Assembly: GCA_035911135.1 (NCBI GenBank)
Contig: JAMHWD010000011.1
Coordinates: 1-64,000 of the forward strand
Reading direction: 5' to 3'
Source of the DNA: JAMHWD01 sp035911135
GTDB lineage: Bacteria; Pseudomonadota; Alphaproteobacteria; Micavibrionales; Micavibrionaceae
DNA length: 64,000 bases
The notes under the pieces are model-generated. The model saw only the letters and a program-made list of their open reading frames with translations. It did not search any database and had not been told where the DNA came from. This document shows positions 35,981 to 44,864 of this stretch, in pieces (within the stretch, counting starts at the first letter, position 1; each line of letters begins with the position of its first letter). The translations under genes and the position numbers were made by a program.

Positions 35981-35989
35981 GGCGAAGCC

Positions 35990-36640
35990 CTAGTGAACGC
36001 GGCCGCCGAAGAAATACCAGCCCAAACCGATCACAAACAGGAAATTGCCATAGAGGCCATGCTCGATCGTGACCAGCGCGAGAGATTTGGTCTTAAGATA
36101 TGTCATGGCAAAGATCAATCCGCCGACAAAGCTTAAAGTTGGGGCCACCGGATTTATATAAAGCACATGCGCGTAGGCGAATATCACCGCGCTGGCCAGC
36201 ACCATCTTTTTGCCTTCGCCAAAAAATATCTTATACCGCTCGAAAAAGAACGAGCAGAAAATCAATTCTTGCGGCAGGGCGGATATGACGGGATAAAGCG
36301 CCAGCAGCACCGGCACGAAAAACGGCCGCTCCATCACCAGCCGCAACATTCGCTCCGGATCGTAGAACCAGATAAATACCGTCATGGCAATACAGGCAAT
36401 AACCCAGCGGATCAGCAAGGGTTTCATATTGGCCCATGTCACGGATTTCCATTTCCAGATATCCTTCAAATGGTCCTTATAGACAAAATACAGGATAAAA
36501 AGGGCATAAAGCGCCGCCCCCCAAAGAAAGGCGAACATAAAGGGCGCATTCTTGCTCAAAATGATATAGGTCGGAACCCAAACGCACAAAACAACGAATT
36601 CCAGGGCCGTGTAGATGGGATGTTTTAGTATGTTTTGCAC
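35990..36640 (-). CDS. CPBP/CAAX-like membrane protein with altered motif 1
   Basis: 216 aa with about six membrane segments. The expected first motif E-E-x-x-F-R-G appears as PQELIFCSFFFERY, so the first Glu and the Arg are replaced. The later motifs look intact: FAYAHVLY (F-x-x-x-H) and EHGLYGNF (H-x-x-x-N). The family includes Rce1-type intramembrane glutamic proteases and bacteriocin self-immunity proteins. Start is GTG 36640, with TAAGGG 6 nt upstream. Activity is uncertain because of motif 1. Confidence 0.75.
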   Translation of the reverse strand: MQNILKHPIYTALEFVVLCVWVPTYIILSKNAPFMFAFLWGAALYALFILYFVYKDHLKDIWKWKSVTWANMKPLLIRWVIACIAMTVFIWFYDPERMLRLVMERPFFVPVLLALYPVISALPQELIFCSFFFERYKIFFGEGKKMVLASAVIFAYAHVLYINPVAPTLSFVGGLIFAMTYLKTKSLALVTIEHGLYGNFLFVIGLGWYFFGGRVH

Positions 36641-36739
36641 GTGAAACCCTTAGATTCTTCTGGAAAGTTTGAATTTTCCCGCTATATGTGTGTATATATT
36701 GCACCCAAATCGAAAAACAATATAAGGACGAATGCCGCC

Positions 36740-37645
36740 ATGGCCAAGGACAACACGCCAAAAAATTCCAATGTTATCAACATCAAAACAGGCCTTGCCG
36801 AAATGCTTAAGGGCGGCGTGATCATGGATGTGGTAACGCCGGAGCAGGCGCGCGTGGCCGAAGATGCAGGGGCGATTGCCGTGATGGCGCTGGAGCGCGT
36901 ACCGTCCGATATCCGCAAGGCCGGCGGCGTGGCCCGCATGTCCCCGCCGGATCTGATCGAGGAAATCATGAAAACCGTCTCGATCCCGGTAATGGCCAAA
37001 TGCCGTATCGGCCATTTCGCCGAGGCACAGATTCTGGATACGATCGGCGTTGATTACATCGATGAATCCGAAGTCCTCACACCCGCCGATGAGCAATACC
37101 ACATCAACAAACATGATTTTAAAGTGCCCTTCGTCTGCGGCGCGAAAAATCTGGGCGAAGCCCTGCGCCGCATTGGTGAAGGCGCGGCCCTGATCCGCTC
37201 AAAAGGCGAACCCGGCACAGGCAATATCGTCGAGGCCGTTCGCCACATGCGCGCGATCAACGCCGAAATCCGCGCGGTTATCTCGGCGGATGAAACCGAA
37301 CTTATGACCATGGCCCGCGATATGGCAGCTCCTTATGAACTGCTGAAGATCATCCGCGAGCAGGGCCGCCTGCCTGTTCCGCTGTTCTCGGCTGGCGGTA
37401 TCGCCACGCCGGCCGATGCGGCACTTTGCATGCAACTCGGCGCAGAAAGCGTGTTCGTGGGATCCGGCATTTTCAAATCCGATAACCCTGAGAAATTCGC
37501 CAAGGCCATCGTGAAAGCCACTGCCCATTACAATGATCCCAAAATCGTTCTGGAAGCGATGAAAGAGCTCGAAGGCGTGGCCATGCGCGGCACGGAAATC
37601 TCCGAAATCGAAGCGCCGATGAAAATGGCCAATCGCGGCTGGTAA
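36740..37645 (+). CDS. pdxS: Pyridoxal 5'-phosphate synthase lyase subunit PdxS
   Basis: 301 aa. GLAEMLKGGVIMDVVTPEQA contains the Asp and PVMAKCRIGHFAEAQ the Lys of the active site; RKAGGVARMSPP and LFSAGGIATPADAALCMQLG are family blocks. It builds PLP from ribulose/ribose 5-phosphate, glyceraldehyde 3-phosphate and ammonia supplied by PdxT. The frame is open further upstream (36635), but the family starts at ATG 36740, with AAGGA 11 nt before. pdxT follows after 7 bp. Confidence 0.96.
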   Translation: MAKDNTPKNSNVINIKTGLAEMLKGGVIMDVVTPEQARVAEDAGAIAVMALERVPSDIRKAGGVARMSPPDLIEEIMKTVSIPVMAKCRIGHFAEAQILDTIGVDYIDESEVLTPADEQYHINKHDFKVPFVCGAKNLGEALRRIGEGAALIRSKGEPGTGNIVEAVRHMRAINAEIRAVISADETELMTMARDMAAPYELLKIIREQGRLPVPLFSAGGIATPADAALCMQLGAESVFVGSGIFKSDNPEKFAKAIVKATAHYNDPKIVLEAMKELEGVAMRGTEISEIEAPMKMANRGW

Positions 37646-37652
37646 TTGCCCC

Positions 37653-38255
37653 GTGAAACCCGTTATTGGCGTTCTGGCGCTGCAAGGCGCGGTTGATCTG
37701 CACAAGCCCCATATCGAAGGCGCGGGCGGCGAATTTCGCGCCGTCAAAACGCCGGATGATTTTAAATCTGTTGATGGCTTTATCCTGCCCGGCGGCGAAA
37801 GCACAACAATGCTTAAACTCATTGAAGTCTTCAAACTCTGGGATGTTCTTAGCGAGGAATTTGCCGCCAAGCCTGTCTGGGGCATCTGCGCGGGCGCGAT
37901 ATTGATGTCGCAAAAAGCCTACCGGACGGACAATCTTTCCGCCCGCGATCAGGATGAGACAGGCGCGCAGATTCAAAAATCCTTCGGCCTCCTGCCCATC
38001 GCCGTAAGGCGCAATGGATACGGCCCGCAGGTCGATAGCCACATGGCCGATATTGAAGGCTATACGGTATCTTTCATCCGCGCGCCGGTGATTACGGATG
38101 CGGGAGATTGCGAAATTCTAACCAGCCACAAGCAAGATCCGGTCTGGGTACGCAAGGGCAACAAAATCGCCTCAACCTTCCACCCGGAACTTACCCTGGA
38201 TTTCCCATCGCCCATGCACCGCATGTTCGTTGACTTGGTATCGCAAAGCGCCTAA
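37653..38255 (+). CDS. pdxT: Pyridoxal 5'-phosphate synthase glutaminase subunit PdxT
   Basis: 200 aa, GTG start. PVIGVLALQGAVDLH, the oxyanion strand GFILPGGESTTMLKL, the nucleophile Cys in WGICAGAILMS near residue 79, and the His/Glu pair in STFHPELTLD give a complete class-I amidotransferase triad. It hydrolyses glutamine and channels ammonia to PdxS. Seven bases separate it from pdxS; thrC starts 11 bp later, putting a PLP enzyme in the same probable operon. Confidence 0.95.
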   Translation: MKPVIGVLALQGAVDLHKPHIEGAGGEFRAVKTPDDFKSVDGFILPGGESTTMLKLIEVFKLWDVLSEEFAAKPVWGICAGAILMSQKAYRTDNLSARDQDETGAQIQKSFGLLPIAVRRNGYGPQVDSHMADIEGYTVSFIRAPVITDAGDCEILTSHKQDPVWVRKGNKIASTFHPELTLDFPSPMHRMFVDLVSQSA

Positions 38256-38266
38256 AAATAGGGCCC

Positions 38267-39715
38267 ATGACACGTTTCATTTCCACACGCGGCCACGGCA
38301 CGCCCAAAAGCACCATCGAAGGCAACCAGCCGCAAGGCTTTGAAGAGGTATTGCTGGCGGGGCTCGCGCCTGATGGCGGCCTGTATGTGCCGGAAAGCTG
38401 GCCGGCGCTGGATCTCAAACTACTGGAGCGTTCCGGCGGCCTGACCTATACGTCTGTGGCGGCCCTTGTCATGCTGCCTTTTATCGGCACGGCGATTGAT
38501 CACAAGGATTTCCAGCGTATCTTGAAAGAAACCTATGAGGGGCACGTCTTCACCCATCCTTGCGTGACGCCGCTGGTTCAGCTCTCGCCCAATATCTGGC
38601 TGATGGAGCATTTCCACGGGCCGACACTGGCCTTTAAGGATGTGGCGCTGCAATTGCTGGGCCGCCTATTCGATCACGTCCTGCAAAAAAATAACCAACG
38701 CATCACGATTGTAGGCGCAACATCAGGCGATACAGGGTCAGCCGCGATCGAGGCCTGCAAGGGCTGCAAGAATATCGATATCTTTATCCTGCACCCGGCG
38801 GGCCGCGTATCGGAAGTCCAGCGCCGCCAGATGACAACCGTCAAATCCGATAATGTTTATAACATTGCCCTGGAGGGGACATTTGATGACTGCCAGAACA
38901 TGGTCAAGGCCATGTTCGCCGATACAGCCTTCCGCGAGGACATGAAACTTTCGGCAATCAATTCGATCAACTGGGCGCGCATCATGGCGCAAATCGTTTA
39001 TTACGTGACAACGGCCCTTGCCCTTGGCGGTCCGAAGCGCGAGGTCTCATTCAGCGTGCCCACGGGGAATTTTGGCAATATATTCGCCGCCTATGCTGCG
39101 CGGCAAATGGGATTGCCGATCCGCAGGCTGATGATCTCGACCAACCGCAACGATATTCTGACGCGGTTTTTTGAAACCGGCGAGATGAAACTGGATCAGG
39201 TGGCCCCATCTTTAAGCCCATCCATGGATATCCAGATCTCCAGCAATTTCGAGCGTTACGTCTTTGATCTGCTGGGCCGCGACCCGATGGCGGTGACCGC
39301 CATCATGAAGGAATTCAAAACAAACGGGAAATTCAAGCTCTCGCCGGAGCATATCGAAAAGGCGCGCAAGGAATTCTCCGCCCATCGCTGCAGCGATGAA
39401 GACACGATCAATATCATCCGTCATTGCTATGAAGAAACAGGCATCATCATCGACCCGCATACGGCTGTTGGCCTGTCCGGCGCGCTCGCACTGAATGACG
39501 ACCCGTCCGTGCCCATTATCAATCTGGCCTGCGCCCACCCGGCCAAATTCCCTGATGCCGTCGAAAAAGCCATCGGCAAGCGCCCGCCGCTGCCGGAACG
39601 CGTCGGCGATCTGTTTGGTAAATCCGAATATCTGACACCCCTGCCCAATAATCTGGCCAAGGTCGAGGATTACATCAAATCCAACGCCAAGATTGCCAAA
39701 AAGGGCTGGTTTTAA
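38267..39715 (+). CDS. thrC: Threonine synthase
   Basis: 482 aa, long bacterial type with the N-terminal FISTRGHGTPKSTIEGNQPQ domain. The PLP lysine is in FHGPTLAFKDVALQLLG near residue 124, followed by TIVGATSGDTGSAAIEAC (phosphate loop), FSVPTGNFGNIFAAY and the C-terminal DPHTAVGL block. It converts O-phosphohomoserine to threonine. Directly downstream of pdxS-pdxT, which make its cofactor. Confidence 0.96.
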   Translation: MTRFISTRGHGTPKSTIEGNQPQGFEEVLLAGLAPDGGLYVPESWPALDLKLLERSGGLTYTSVAALVMLPFIGTAIDHKDFQRILKETYEGHVFTHPCVTPLVQLSPNIWLMEHFHGPTLAFKDVALQLLGRLFDHVLQKNNQRITIVGATSGDTGSAAIEACKGCKNIDIFILHPAGRVSEVQRRQMTTVKSDNVYNIALEGTFDDCQNMVKAMFADTAFREDMKLSAINSINWARIMAQIVYYVTTALALGGPKREVSFSVPTGNFGNIFAAYAARQMGLPIRRLMISTNRNDILTRFFETGEMKLDQVAPSLSPSMDIQISSNFERYVFDLLGRDPMAVTAIMKEFKTNGKFKLSPEHIEKARKEFSAHRCSDEDTINIIRHCYEETGIIIDPHTAVGLSGALALNDDPSVPIINLACAHPAKFPDAVEKAIGKRPPLPERVGDLFGKSEYLTPLPNNLAKVEDYIKSNAKIAKKGWF

Positions 39716-39724
39716 CCCAATACT

Positions 39725-39781
39725 CAAGGATTTCCAAGGCTTACAGCCCTTATCCTTGCCTTAAGGCCCTAAATGCCTTAA
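39725..39781. repeat. Two tandem hairpins before the M16 peptidase gene
   Basis: CAAGGAT (39725-39731) pairs with ATCCTTG (39752-39758) around an inner GGCT/AGCC stem (39738-39741 with 39745-39748). TTAAGGC (39761-39767) pairs with GCCTTAA (39775-39781) around 7 nt. No T-run follows. They may protect or partly end the thrC transcript. Confidence 0.5.
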
Positions 39782-39792
39782 ATAAATGCCCC

Positions 39793-41055
39793 ATGACAGA
39801 CATTAAAATGACCACCCTGCCCAATGGGCTTCGCGTTATTACCGATACCGTTCCTTCCGTTGGCTCCGTGGCCGTCGGCATCTGGGCCCATGTCGGCACC
39901 CGTAACGAGGACATGCAATATAACGGCGTGGCCCATATGGTCGAACATATGATGTTCAAGGGCACATCCAAACGCAGCGCGCAAAACATTGTCGAGGTGA
40001 TCGAGAATGTCGGCGGCAATATGAACGCCTATACCAGCCGCGAAATCACCAGCTATCACATGCATATGCTTAAAGAAGATCTTCAGCTCGCGCTGGATGT
40101 TCTGGGCGATATGTTTCTGGATTCCATCATGCCCGAAGAAGAAATCGAGCGTGAGCGCCATGTCATCCTGCAGGAAATCGGCATGGTTAATGACACGCCC
40201 GATGATCTGGTCTTTGATAATTACTATGAAGCCGCCTATCCGGATCAGGCCATGGGTGCGCCCATTCTGGGCCGCGCGGATATCATCCAGAATATGCGCC
40301 GCGATGTGATGATGGATTATGTGCAAAACCATTACACGCCTTCGCGCTGCGTTATCTCCGCGGCGGGCGCCGTGGATCACGATGATTTCGTGGCCCGCGT
40401 CGGCGCGGTATTTGGCATGATGCCAAGCGATAAGAAAAACGCGCTCAAGCCCGCCGATTACAAAGGCGGAGAATTCCGCACCGACAAAGATCTCGAACAA
40501 AGTCATATCGTGCTGGGCTTTCAGGGCGTAAGCCGTCTGGAGCCCGATTACTACGCCGCGCAGGTGCTCGCAACATTGCTGGGCGGCGGGATGTCATCGC
40601 GCCTGTTCCAAGAGGTGCGCGAGAAACGCGGCCTTGTCTATTCGATTTTCTCCTATAACTCCTCCTATCTTGATGATGGGCAATTCGGCATTTACGCCGG
40701 AACCGGGCCGAAAGATATCCCCGAACTGATGCCCGTGATCGTGGAAGAAGTTGCCAAGGTTCAGCAATCCGTCAGCCCTCAGGAAACCGAACGCGCGCGC
40801 GCCCAGCTCCGCGCCGGTGCGCTGATGGGCCGCGAAAGCATGATGACCCGCGCCGACCAGCAGGCCAAATTCCTGTTGTTCCGCAATAAAGTCCTCGACC
40901 CCGATCAGATGATCGCCAATATCAACAATGTGGATGAGGCCGCCGTGGTCAATGTCGCCAAGCGCATTTTCGGCAACCGCCCGACGCTTTCGGCCCTTGG
41001 GCCCTTAAAGACGCTGGAGAGTTTTGAAGCCCTTACCAACCGCCTGGCGGCTTAA
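39793..41055 (+). CDS. M16 family zinc metallopeptidase (MPP-like)
   Basis: 420 aa. The inverted zinc motif H-x-x-E-H appears as HMVEHMMFKGT near residues 47-51, with the downstream Glu in the second part of the domain (EEEIERERHVILQEIGM). The second, non-catalytic M16 domain follows, with GGGMSSRLFQEVREKRGLVY, the substrate-binding R/Y block. This is the bacterial relative of the mitochondrial processing peptidase beta subunit. It often follows thrC in alphaproteobacteria, as here. Confidence 0.94.
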   Translation: MTDIKMTTLPNGLRVITDTVPSVGSVAVGIWAHVGTRNEDMQYNGVAHMVEHMMFKGTSKRSAQNIVEVIENVGGNMNAYTSREITSYHMHMLKEDLQLALDVLGDMFLDSIMPEEEIERERHVILQEIGMVNDTPDDLVFDNYYEAAYPDQAMGAPILGRADIIQNMRRDVMMDYVQNHYTPSRCVISAAGAVDHDDFVARVGAVFGMMPSDKKNALKPADYKGGEFRTDKDLEQSHIVLGFQGVSRLEPDYYAAQVLATLLGGGMSSRLFQEVREKRGLVYSIFSYNSSYLDDGQFGIYAGTGPKDIPELMPVIVEEVAKVQQSVSPQETERARAQLRAGALMGRESMMTRADQQAKFLLFRNKVLDPDQMIANINNVDEAAVVNVAKRIFGNRPTLSALGPLKTLESFEALTNRLAA

Positions 41056-41064
41056 TGGCCTTTC

Positions 41065-41454
41065 ATGATCGAAAAGCCGGAACCAGCGCCAAGTAATCTT
41101 GTTATTTTTGGCAGAGGCATAAAAGGTCTTTGTCCGCATTGCGGCAAGGGACATATTTTCAAATCCTATCTGAAGCCAAATCAGAATTGTTCTTTTTGCA
41201 AAGAAGATTTCTCCAAGATCAGAGCTGATGATGGCCCTGCATGGCTGACTATTCTTCTGGTGGGCCATATCCTTGCCCCTTTTATGATTCATTTCGCCAA
41301 GCATGAATTTTTATCCATGACCTCAATGATTTTATTGTTTATCGCAGTTGCGCTTTTTCTGATCTTCATAATCCTGCCCAGAGCCAAAGGGCTTTTTATC
41401 GCCATCATATGGCTTATGAACAGGCGCAAGACTTCGCAGGATTTAGGACAATAA
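41065..41454 (+). CDS. DUF983 family membrane protein
   Basis: 129 aa. An N-terminal zinc-ribbon-like pair of CxxC motifs (GLCPHCGKGHIF and NCSFCKEDFS) with the family's RADDGPAWLTILLVGHIL segment precedes two membrane helices. The cytochrome-oxidase-linked members of this family are only inferred from context elsewhere; here the gene follows the M16 peptidase at 9 bp and converges with dgkA, overlapping it by 12 bp. Confidence 0.88.
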   Translation: MIEKPEPAPSNLVIFGRGIKGLCPHCGKGHIFKSYLKPNQNCSFCKEDFSKIRADDGPAWLTILLVGHILAPFMIHFAKHEFLSMTSMILLFIAVALFLIFIILPRAKGLFIAIIWLMNRRKTSQDLGQ

Positions 41455-41820
41455 TTTCGCCGCGATTATACTCATCCACACAAAACCCGTAAGCACCAGC
41501 ATCAGGAACACAGCAGCCGATCCCATATCCTTGGACTCCTTGGAGAGGTCGTGCTTATCAAAAGAAATGCGGTCGATCGCACGTTCAACGGCGGTATTCA
41601 AAAGCTCCACCGTCATCACCAGAATAACGCTCCCCACCAATAAGATGCGCTCAACCGCGCCATCCCCAATCCATATCCCCAAGGGGATCATGACAAGCGC
41701 CAAATAGGTTTCCTGCCGGAAGGCTTCCTCGGTACGGAAACACGCCCGAAAACCATGCATGGAAAAAAAGAAGGCGTTATAAATGCGTTTCAAGCCTTTA
41801 TTGTCCGGTGGTGCGGCCAT
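41443..41820 (-). CDS. dgkA: Diacylglycerol kinase
   Basis: 125 aa, three membrane helices. The N-terminal amphipathic GLKRIYNAFFFSMHGFRACF, the Glu in TEEAFRQETYLALV, and MTVELLNTAVERAIDRISF are DgkA signatures (catalytic Glu, metal-binding E..N..E). It phosphorylates diacylglycerol released by membrane-derived glucan or lipid A modification. Encoded alone on the minus strand. Confidence 0.95.
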   Translation of the reverse strand: MAAPPDNKGLKRIYNAFFFSMHGFRACFRTEEAFRQETYLALVMIPLGIWIGDGAVERILLVGSVILVMTVELLNTAVERAIDRISFDKHDLSKESKDMGSAAVFLMLVLTGFVWMSIIAAKLLS

Positions 41821-41902
41821 GATGGTCTCTCATGCATAAGCGGGGAAAAGGCAACGCAGCAATCACCAATAATGATGACACAGGGACCGCATTTTGCAAG
41901 AG

Positions 41903-41984
41903 GCGCATTTTGCGCACACGTCATTACACAGCTCGTCCGTGTAATCCATGGATCACACGCATAAAGCGTGTGATGACTATTGCG
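41903..41984. repeat. Multi-hairpin palindromic element
   Basis: GCGC-ATTTT-GCGC (41903-41915) is followed by a branched structure. CGCA (41913-41916) pairs with TGCG (41981-41984) and GTCAT (41920-41924) with ATGAC (41973-41977). These enclose ATTACAC/GTGTAAT (41923-41929 with 41939-41945, sharing two bases with the outer stem) and the perfect 9-bp ATCACACGC/GCGTGTGAT (41952-41960 with 41966-41974). It lies between dgkA and the YqgE gene and is probably a mobile or dispersed palindromic repeat. Confidence 0.6.
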
Positions 41985-41991
41985 TATAGCC

Positions 41992-42585
41992 CTAGGCGGT
42001 TCCACCCTGTACCGAGAGCATCGCCGGGTCAACGCCCAGCGATTTAAAGCCCATATCCCATTTGGCCTCGATATCCTGATGGAAAATCAGGCTGTGATCG
42101 GCGGGGGCGGTCAGCCACGAATTCTGCGCCAGCTCCTCATCCAGTTGACCGGCCGACCATCCGGCATAGCCCAGAACAAACAGCAAATCTGAAGGTCCGC
42201 GGCCAGAGGCAACCTCCTTCAAGGCATCCAGCGTGCCGGTAATACGCAGATTATCCGCAACATGCACCGTATCGGGCTGGCGGAAATCATCCCCATGCAG
42301 CAAAAATCCGCGCGCGCCCTCGACCGGGCCGCCATTCATCACCGGGATGCGGTCTAAAATATCCAGATCCGGCGTGCCATCGGCTTTTATTTTGAGCTGA
42401 TCCATCAACTGGCTCATGGTAAAGCCGGGCAAGGGCTGGTTAATGACAAGACCCATCGCGCCGTTCTTGTCATGGGCGCAGACCAGAATAACGGCCTTAT
42501 GAAACCGCCAGTCGGTCATGGCGGGCATGGCCAGCAGCAGCTGGCCCGTCAGATAGGCTTCATTTTGCGGAATTTCGATACTCAT
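41992..42585 (-). CDS. YqgE/AlgH family protein
   Basis: 197 aa. TGQLLLAMPAMTDWRFHKAVI, HDKNGAMGLVINQPL and MNGGPVEGARGFLLH are conserved blocks of UPF0301/AlgH. LLFVLGYAGWSAGQLDEELAQNSW is the family's signature toward the C-terminus. The biochemical function of the family is unresolved. It diverges from the DsbD-alpha-like gene across 62 bp. Confidence 0.94.
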   Translation of the reverse strand: MSIEIPQNEAYLTGQLLLAMPAMTDWRFHKAVILVCAHDKNGAMGLVINQPLPGFTMSQLMDQLKIKADGTPDLDILDRIPVMNGGPVEGARGFLLHGDDFRQPDTVHVADNLRITGTLDALKEVASGRGPSDLLFVLGYAGWSAGQLDEELAQNSWLTAPADHSLIFHQDIEAKWDMGFKSLGVDPAMLSVQGGTA

Positions 42586-42647
42586 GAAAAAATACGCATG
42601 GTTTCCTTCACTTTTTAGTATAATGAGAAAGGATAAAAAGAAAAGAA

Positions 42648-43451
42648 ATGGATGCCCCTATGCGCCTGATTTTTACGCTTGCCCTTTTGACCTTCGCCAG
42701 CAGCGCCGCATTCGCCCAGCAAGGCCCATGGGTCAGCGCCAGCCAGATGCAGGCCCGGCTGATCGCCGATTCCCCTTCCCGCGCCGCCATTGAAATCCGC
42801 ACCAGCCCCGGCTGGCACAGCTATTGGCACGTTCCGGGCGAAAGCGGCCTTGCGCCGCGCTATGACTGGGCGGGGTCCGAAAACCTTAAAGATGCAGGCG
42901 TACTCTACCCCATCCCCGAACGCATGGATGAAATGGGTTTGACGGTATTTGGGTATAAGGGCGATGTGACGTTCCCGGTTCTTATTACGCCGGAAACACC
43001 CGAAAAGCCCGTCAAGCTGGCCTTGAAACTCGATACCATGGTCTGCAAGGATATCTGCATCCCGCAGACCCTAAACCTGACCCTTGATATGGGCGCAGGC
43101 AGCGATGCCGCCTTAAAGCCCGTTCTGGATTTTGCCCATGGCAAAGTGCCCCAAGCGCAGGATCATCCCGCCCTTAGGATCGAGAGCGCCGTCACAGGCC
43201 CGCAAGCCATCGTGATACAGATTTATTCCAAAGAAGGTTTTGATCATTTCGATGCCTTTGTGACAGGTAAAGGCGGCGTTTTAATCGCCAAACCCGAAAT
43301 CACGCCCGATGCCAAAGACCCGCGCAACGCGCAGGTCAAAATCTCTGCCCCTTCCGGCGTTACCAATCTTATGGAATGGGTGGGTGATGCGCCGCTGATG
43401 ATCACCGTGACCAACGGCACGCAGCATGTCGAGCGCGTCATTACATATTAA
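42648..43451 (+). CDS. Exported DsbD-alpha/ScsB N-terminal-like protein
   Basis: 267 aa. A signal peptide (LIFTLALLTFASSAAFA, cleavage before QQG) precedes an immunoglobulin-like periplasmic domain with GWHSYWHVPGESGLAPRYDW and the redox pair in MVCKDICIPQTLNLTL (C-x3-C). This domain normally heads DsbD or ScsB, followed by a membrane electron-transfer domain; here it stands alone. It may receive electrons from a separate CcdA-like protein; its partner is not in the window. ATG 42660 is an alternative start. Confidence 0.8.
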   Translation: MDAPMRLIFTLALLTFASSAAFAQQGPWVSASQMQARLIADSPSRAAIEIRTSPGWHSYWHVPGESGLAPRYDWAGSENLKDAGVLYPIPERMDEMGLTVFGYKGDVTFPVLITPETPEKPVKLALKLDTMVCKDICIPQTLNLTLDMGAGSDAALKPVLDFAHGKVPQAQDHPALRIESAVTGPQAIVIQIYSKEGFDHFDAFVTGKGGVLIAKPEITPDAKDPRNAQVKISAPSGVTNLMEWVGDAPLMITVTNGTQHVERVITY

Positions 43452-43504
43452 TATCTTAGCAAGCGCAGCAATGCCCGGCCCTAGGCAACAGCCTTCGCAA
43501 GACG

Positions 43505-43510
43505 TATAAT
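43505..43510 (+). promoter_or_regulatory. Candidate -10 element for hmgA
   Basis: A perfect TATAAT lies 34 bp before the hmgA ATG. No good -35 hexamer is visible at the expected distance, so an activator may be needed. Confidence 0.35.
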
Positions 43511-43544
43511 TTCCACCGCATAACAACACCGGGGAGATTTGAAA

Positions 43545-44858
43545 ATGGCAGCGCCCAAAAACTATATGAGCGGTTTTGGCAATGAATTTGCAACCGAGGC
43601 CTTGAAGGGCGCCCTGCCCGTTGGCCAGAATTCCCCGCAAAAAGCGCCATACGGTTTATACGCCGAGCAGCTCACAGGCTCCCCCTTCACTGCGCCTTTG
43701 AAACACAACAAGCGCAGCTGGCTTTACCGTATCCGCCCCAGCGTCGTACAACCTGCCTTCAAGCCATCCACCCACAAAACCCTGCGCTCCAGCCCGTTTG
43801 ATGAGCAGCCGGCCAGCCCGAACCAGCTCCGCTGGGACCCGCCCGCCATCCCCAAAACAGGAGCCGTTGATTTCATCGCCGGCCTTCTGACTATTGCCGG
43901 AAATGGCGATTCCCATAGCTGGAGCGGGCTGGGCATCCATCTTTATGCCTGCAATACGGATATGGGCAAAACCAAGCGGTTCTTCTATAACGCCGATGGC
44001 GAGATGCTGATCGTCCCGCAGCAGGGGCGTTTAACGGCACGCACCGAAATGGGCGTGATTGACGTAGCGCCGGGCGAGATTATCGTCATACCGCGCGGCG
44101 TGAAATTCGCTGTTGATCTGCCTGATAAAGCCGCGCGCGGGTATGTGTGCGAGAATTACGGTCAACCCTTCACCATCCCCGATCGCGGGCCGATCGGCGC
44201 GAATGGCTTGGCCAATGCGCGGGATTTCCTGACCCCCATCGCGGCCTATGAAGACGTGAAGGGAAAATTCACCCTGCTGGCGAAATTTGCCGGAAGCATG
44301 TGGGAAACCACGCTCGGCCATTCGCCGCTTGATGTCGTGGCATGGCACGGCAATTACGCGCCGTATAAATATGATCTCTCCCGGTTTAATACGATCAACA
44401 CGGTCAGCTTTGACCACCCGGACCCATCCATATTCACGGTCCTCACCTCGCCCTGCGAGCCTGCGGGAACAGCCAATGTCGATTTTGCGATTTTCCCGCC
44501 GCGCTGGATGGTCGCCCAGAACACCTTCCGTCCGCCTTACTTTCACCGCAACCTCATGAGCGAGTTCATGGGCATGATCTCCGGCGTTTATGACGGCAAG
44601 GAAGGCGGCGGATTTGCACCCGGCGGGTGCAGCCTTCATAACTGCATGTCCCCGCACGGCCCCGATGCCGACACCTTCAAAAAGGCCAGCGCCGCAAAGC
44701 TCCAGCCGCAATATCTGGACGGAGGCCTGGCCTTCATGTTCGAAAGCCGCTACATCATGAAACCCACGGCAGCAGCCATGAACGCCAAGACCTTGCAGAA
44801 AAATTACAATGATGTCTGGTCGGCGTTGCCGAAATTATTTGACGGAAAGAAAAAATAA
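43545..44858 (+). CDS. hmgA: Homogentisate 1,2-dioxygenase
   Basis: 437 aa. ATG 43545 has GGGGAG 8 nt upstream; a TTG two codons earlier is unlikely. YMSGFGNEFATEAL and QNSPQKAPYGLYAEQLTGSP open the protein. The iron site lies in PPYFHRNLMSEFMGMI and GGGFAPGGCSLHNCMSPHGP (His, Glu, His). It cleaves homogentisate to maleylacetoacetate. It is the only step of the tyrosine pathway here encoded on the plus strand, convergent with the rest at 7 bp. Confidence 0.97.
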   Translation: MAAPKNYMSGFGNEFATEALKGALPVGQNSPQKAPYGLYAEQLTGSPFTAPLKHNKRSWLYRIRPSVVQPAFKPSTHKTLRSSPFDEQPASPNQLRWDPPAIPKTGAVDFIAGLLTIAGNGDSHSWSGLGIHLYACNTDMGKTKRFFYNADGEMLIVPQQGRLTARTEMGVIDVAPGEIIVIPRGVKFAVDLPDKAARGYVCENYGQPFTIPDRGPIGANGLANARDFLTPIAAYEDVKGKFTLLAKFAGSMWETTLGHSPLDVVAWHGNYAPYKYDLSRFNTINTVSFDHPDPSIFTVLTSPCEPAGTANVDFAIFPPRWMVAQNTFRPPYFHRNLMSEFMGMISGVYDGKEGGGFAPGGCSLHNCMSPHGPDADTFKKASAAKLQPQYLDGGLAFMFESRYIMKPTAAAMNAKTLQKNYNDVWSALPKLFDGKKK

Positions 44859-44864
44859 CCGCGG

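Noticed and set aside
39778..40506. 242-codon minus-strand open frame opposite the M16 peptidase gene
   Set aside because: Antisense to a well-supported zinc peptidase; His/Ile-rich translation is typical of a shadow.
41790..42047. Short open frames on both strands containing PWITR
   Set aside because: They translate the palindromic element, so the same peptide arises on both strands; not a gene.
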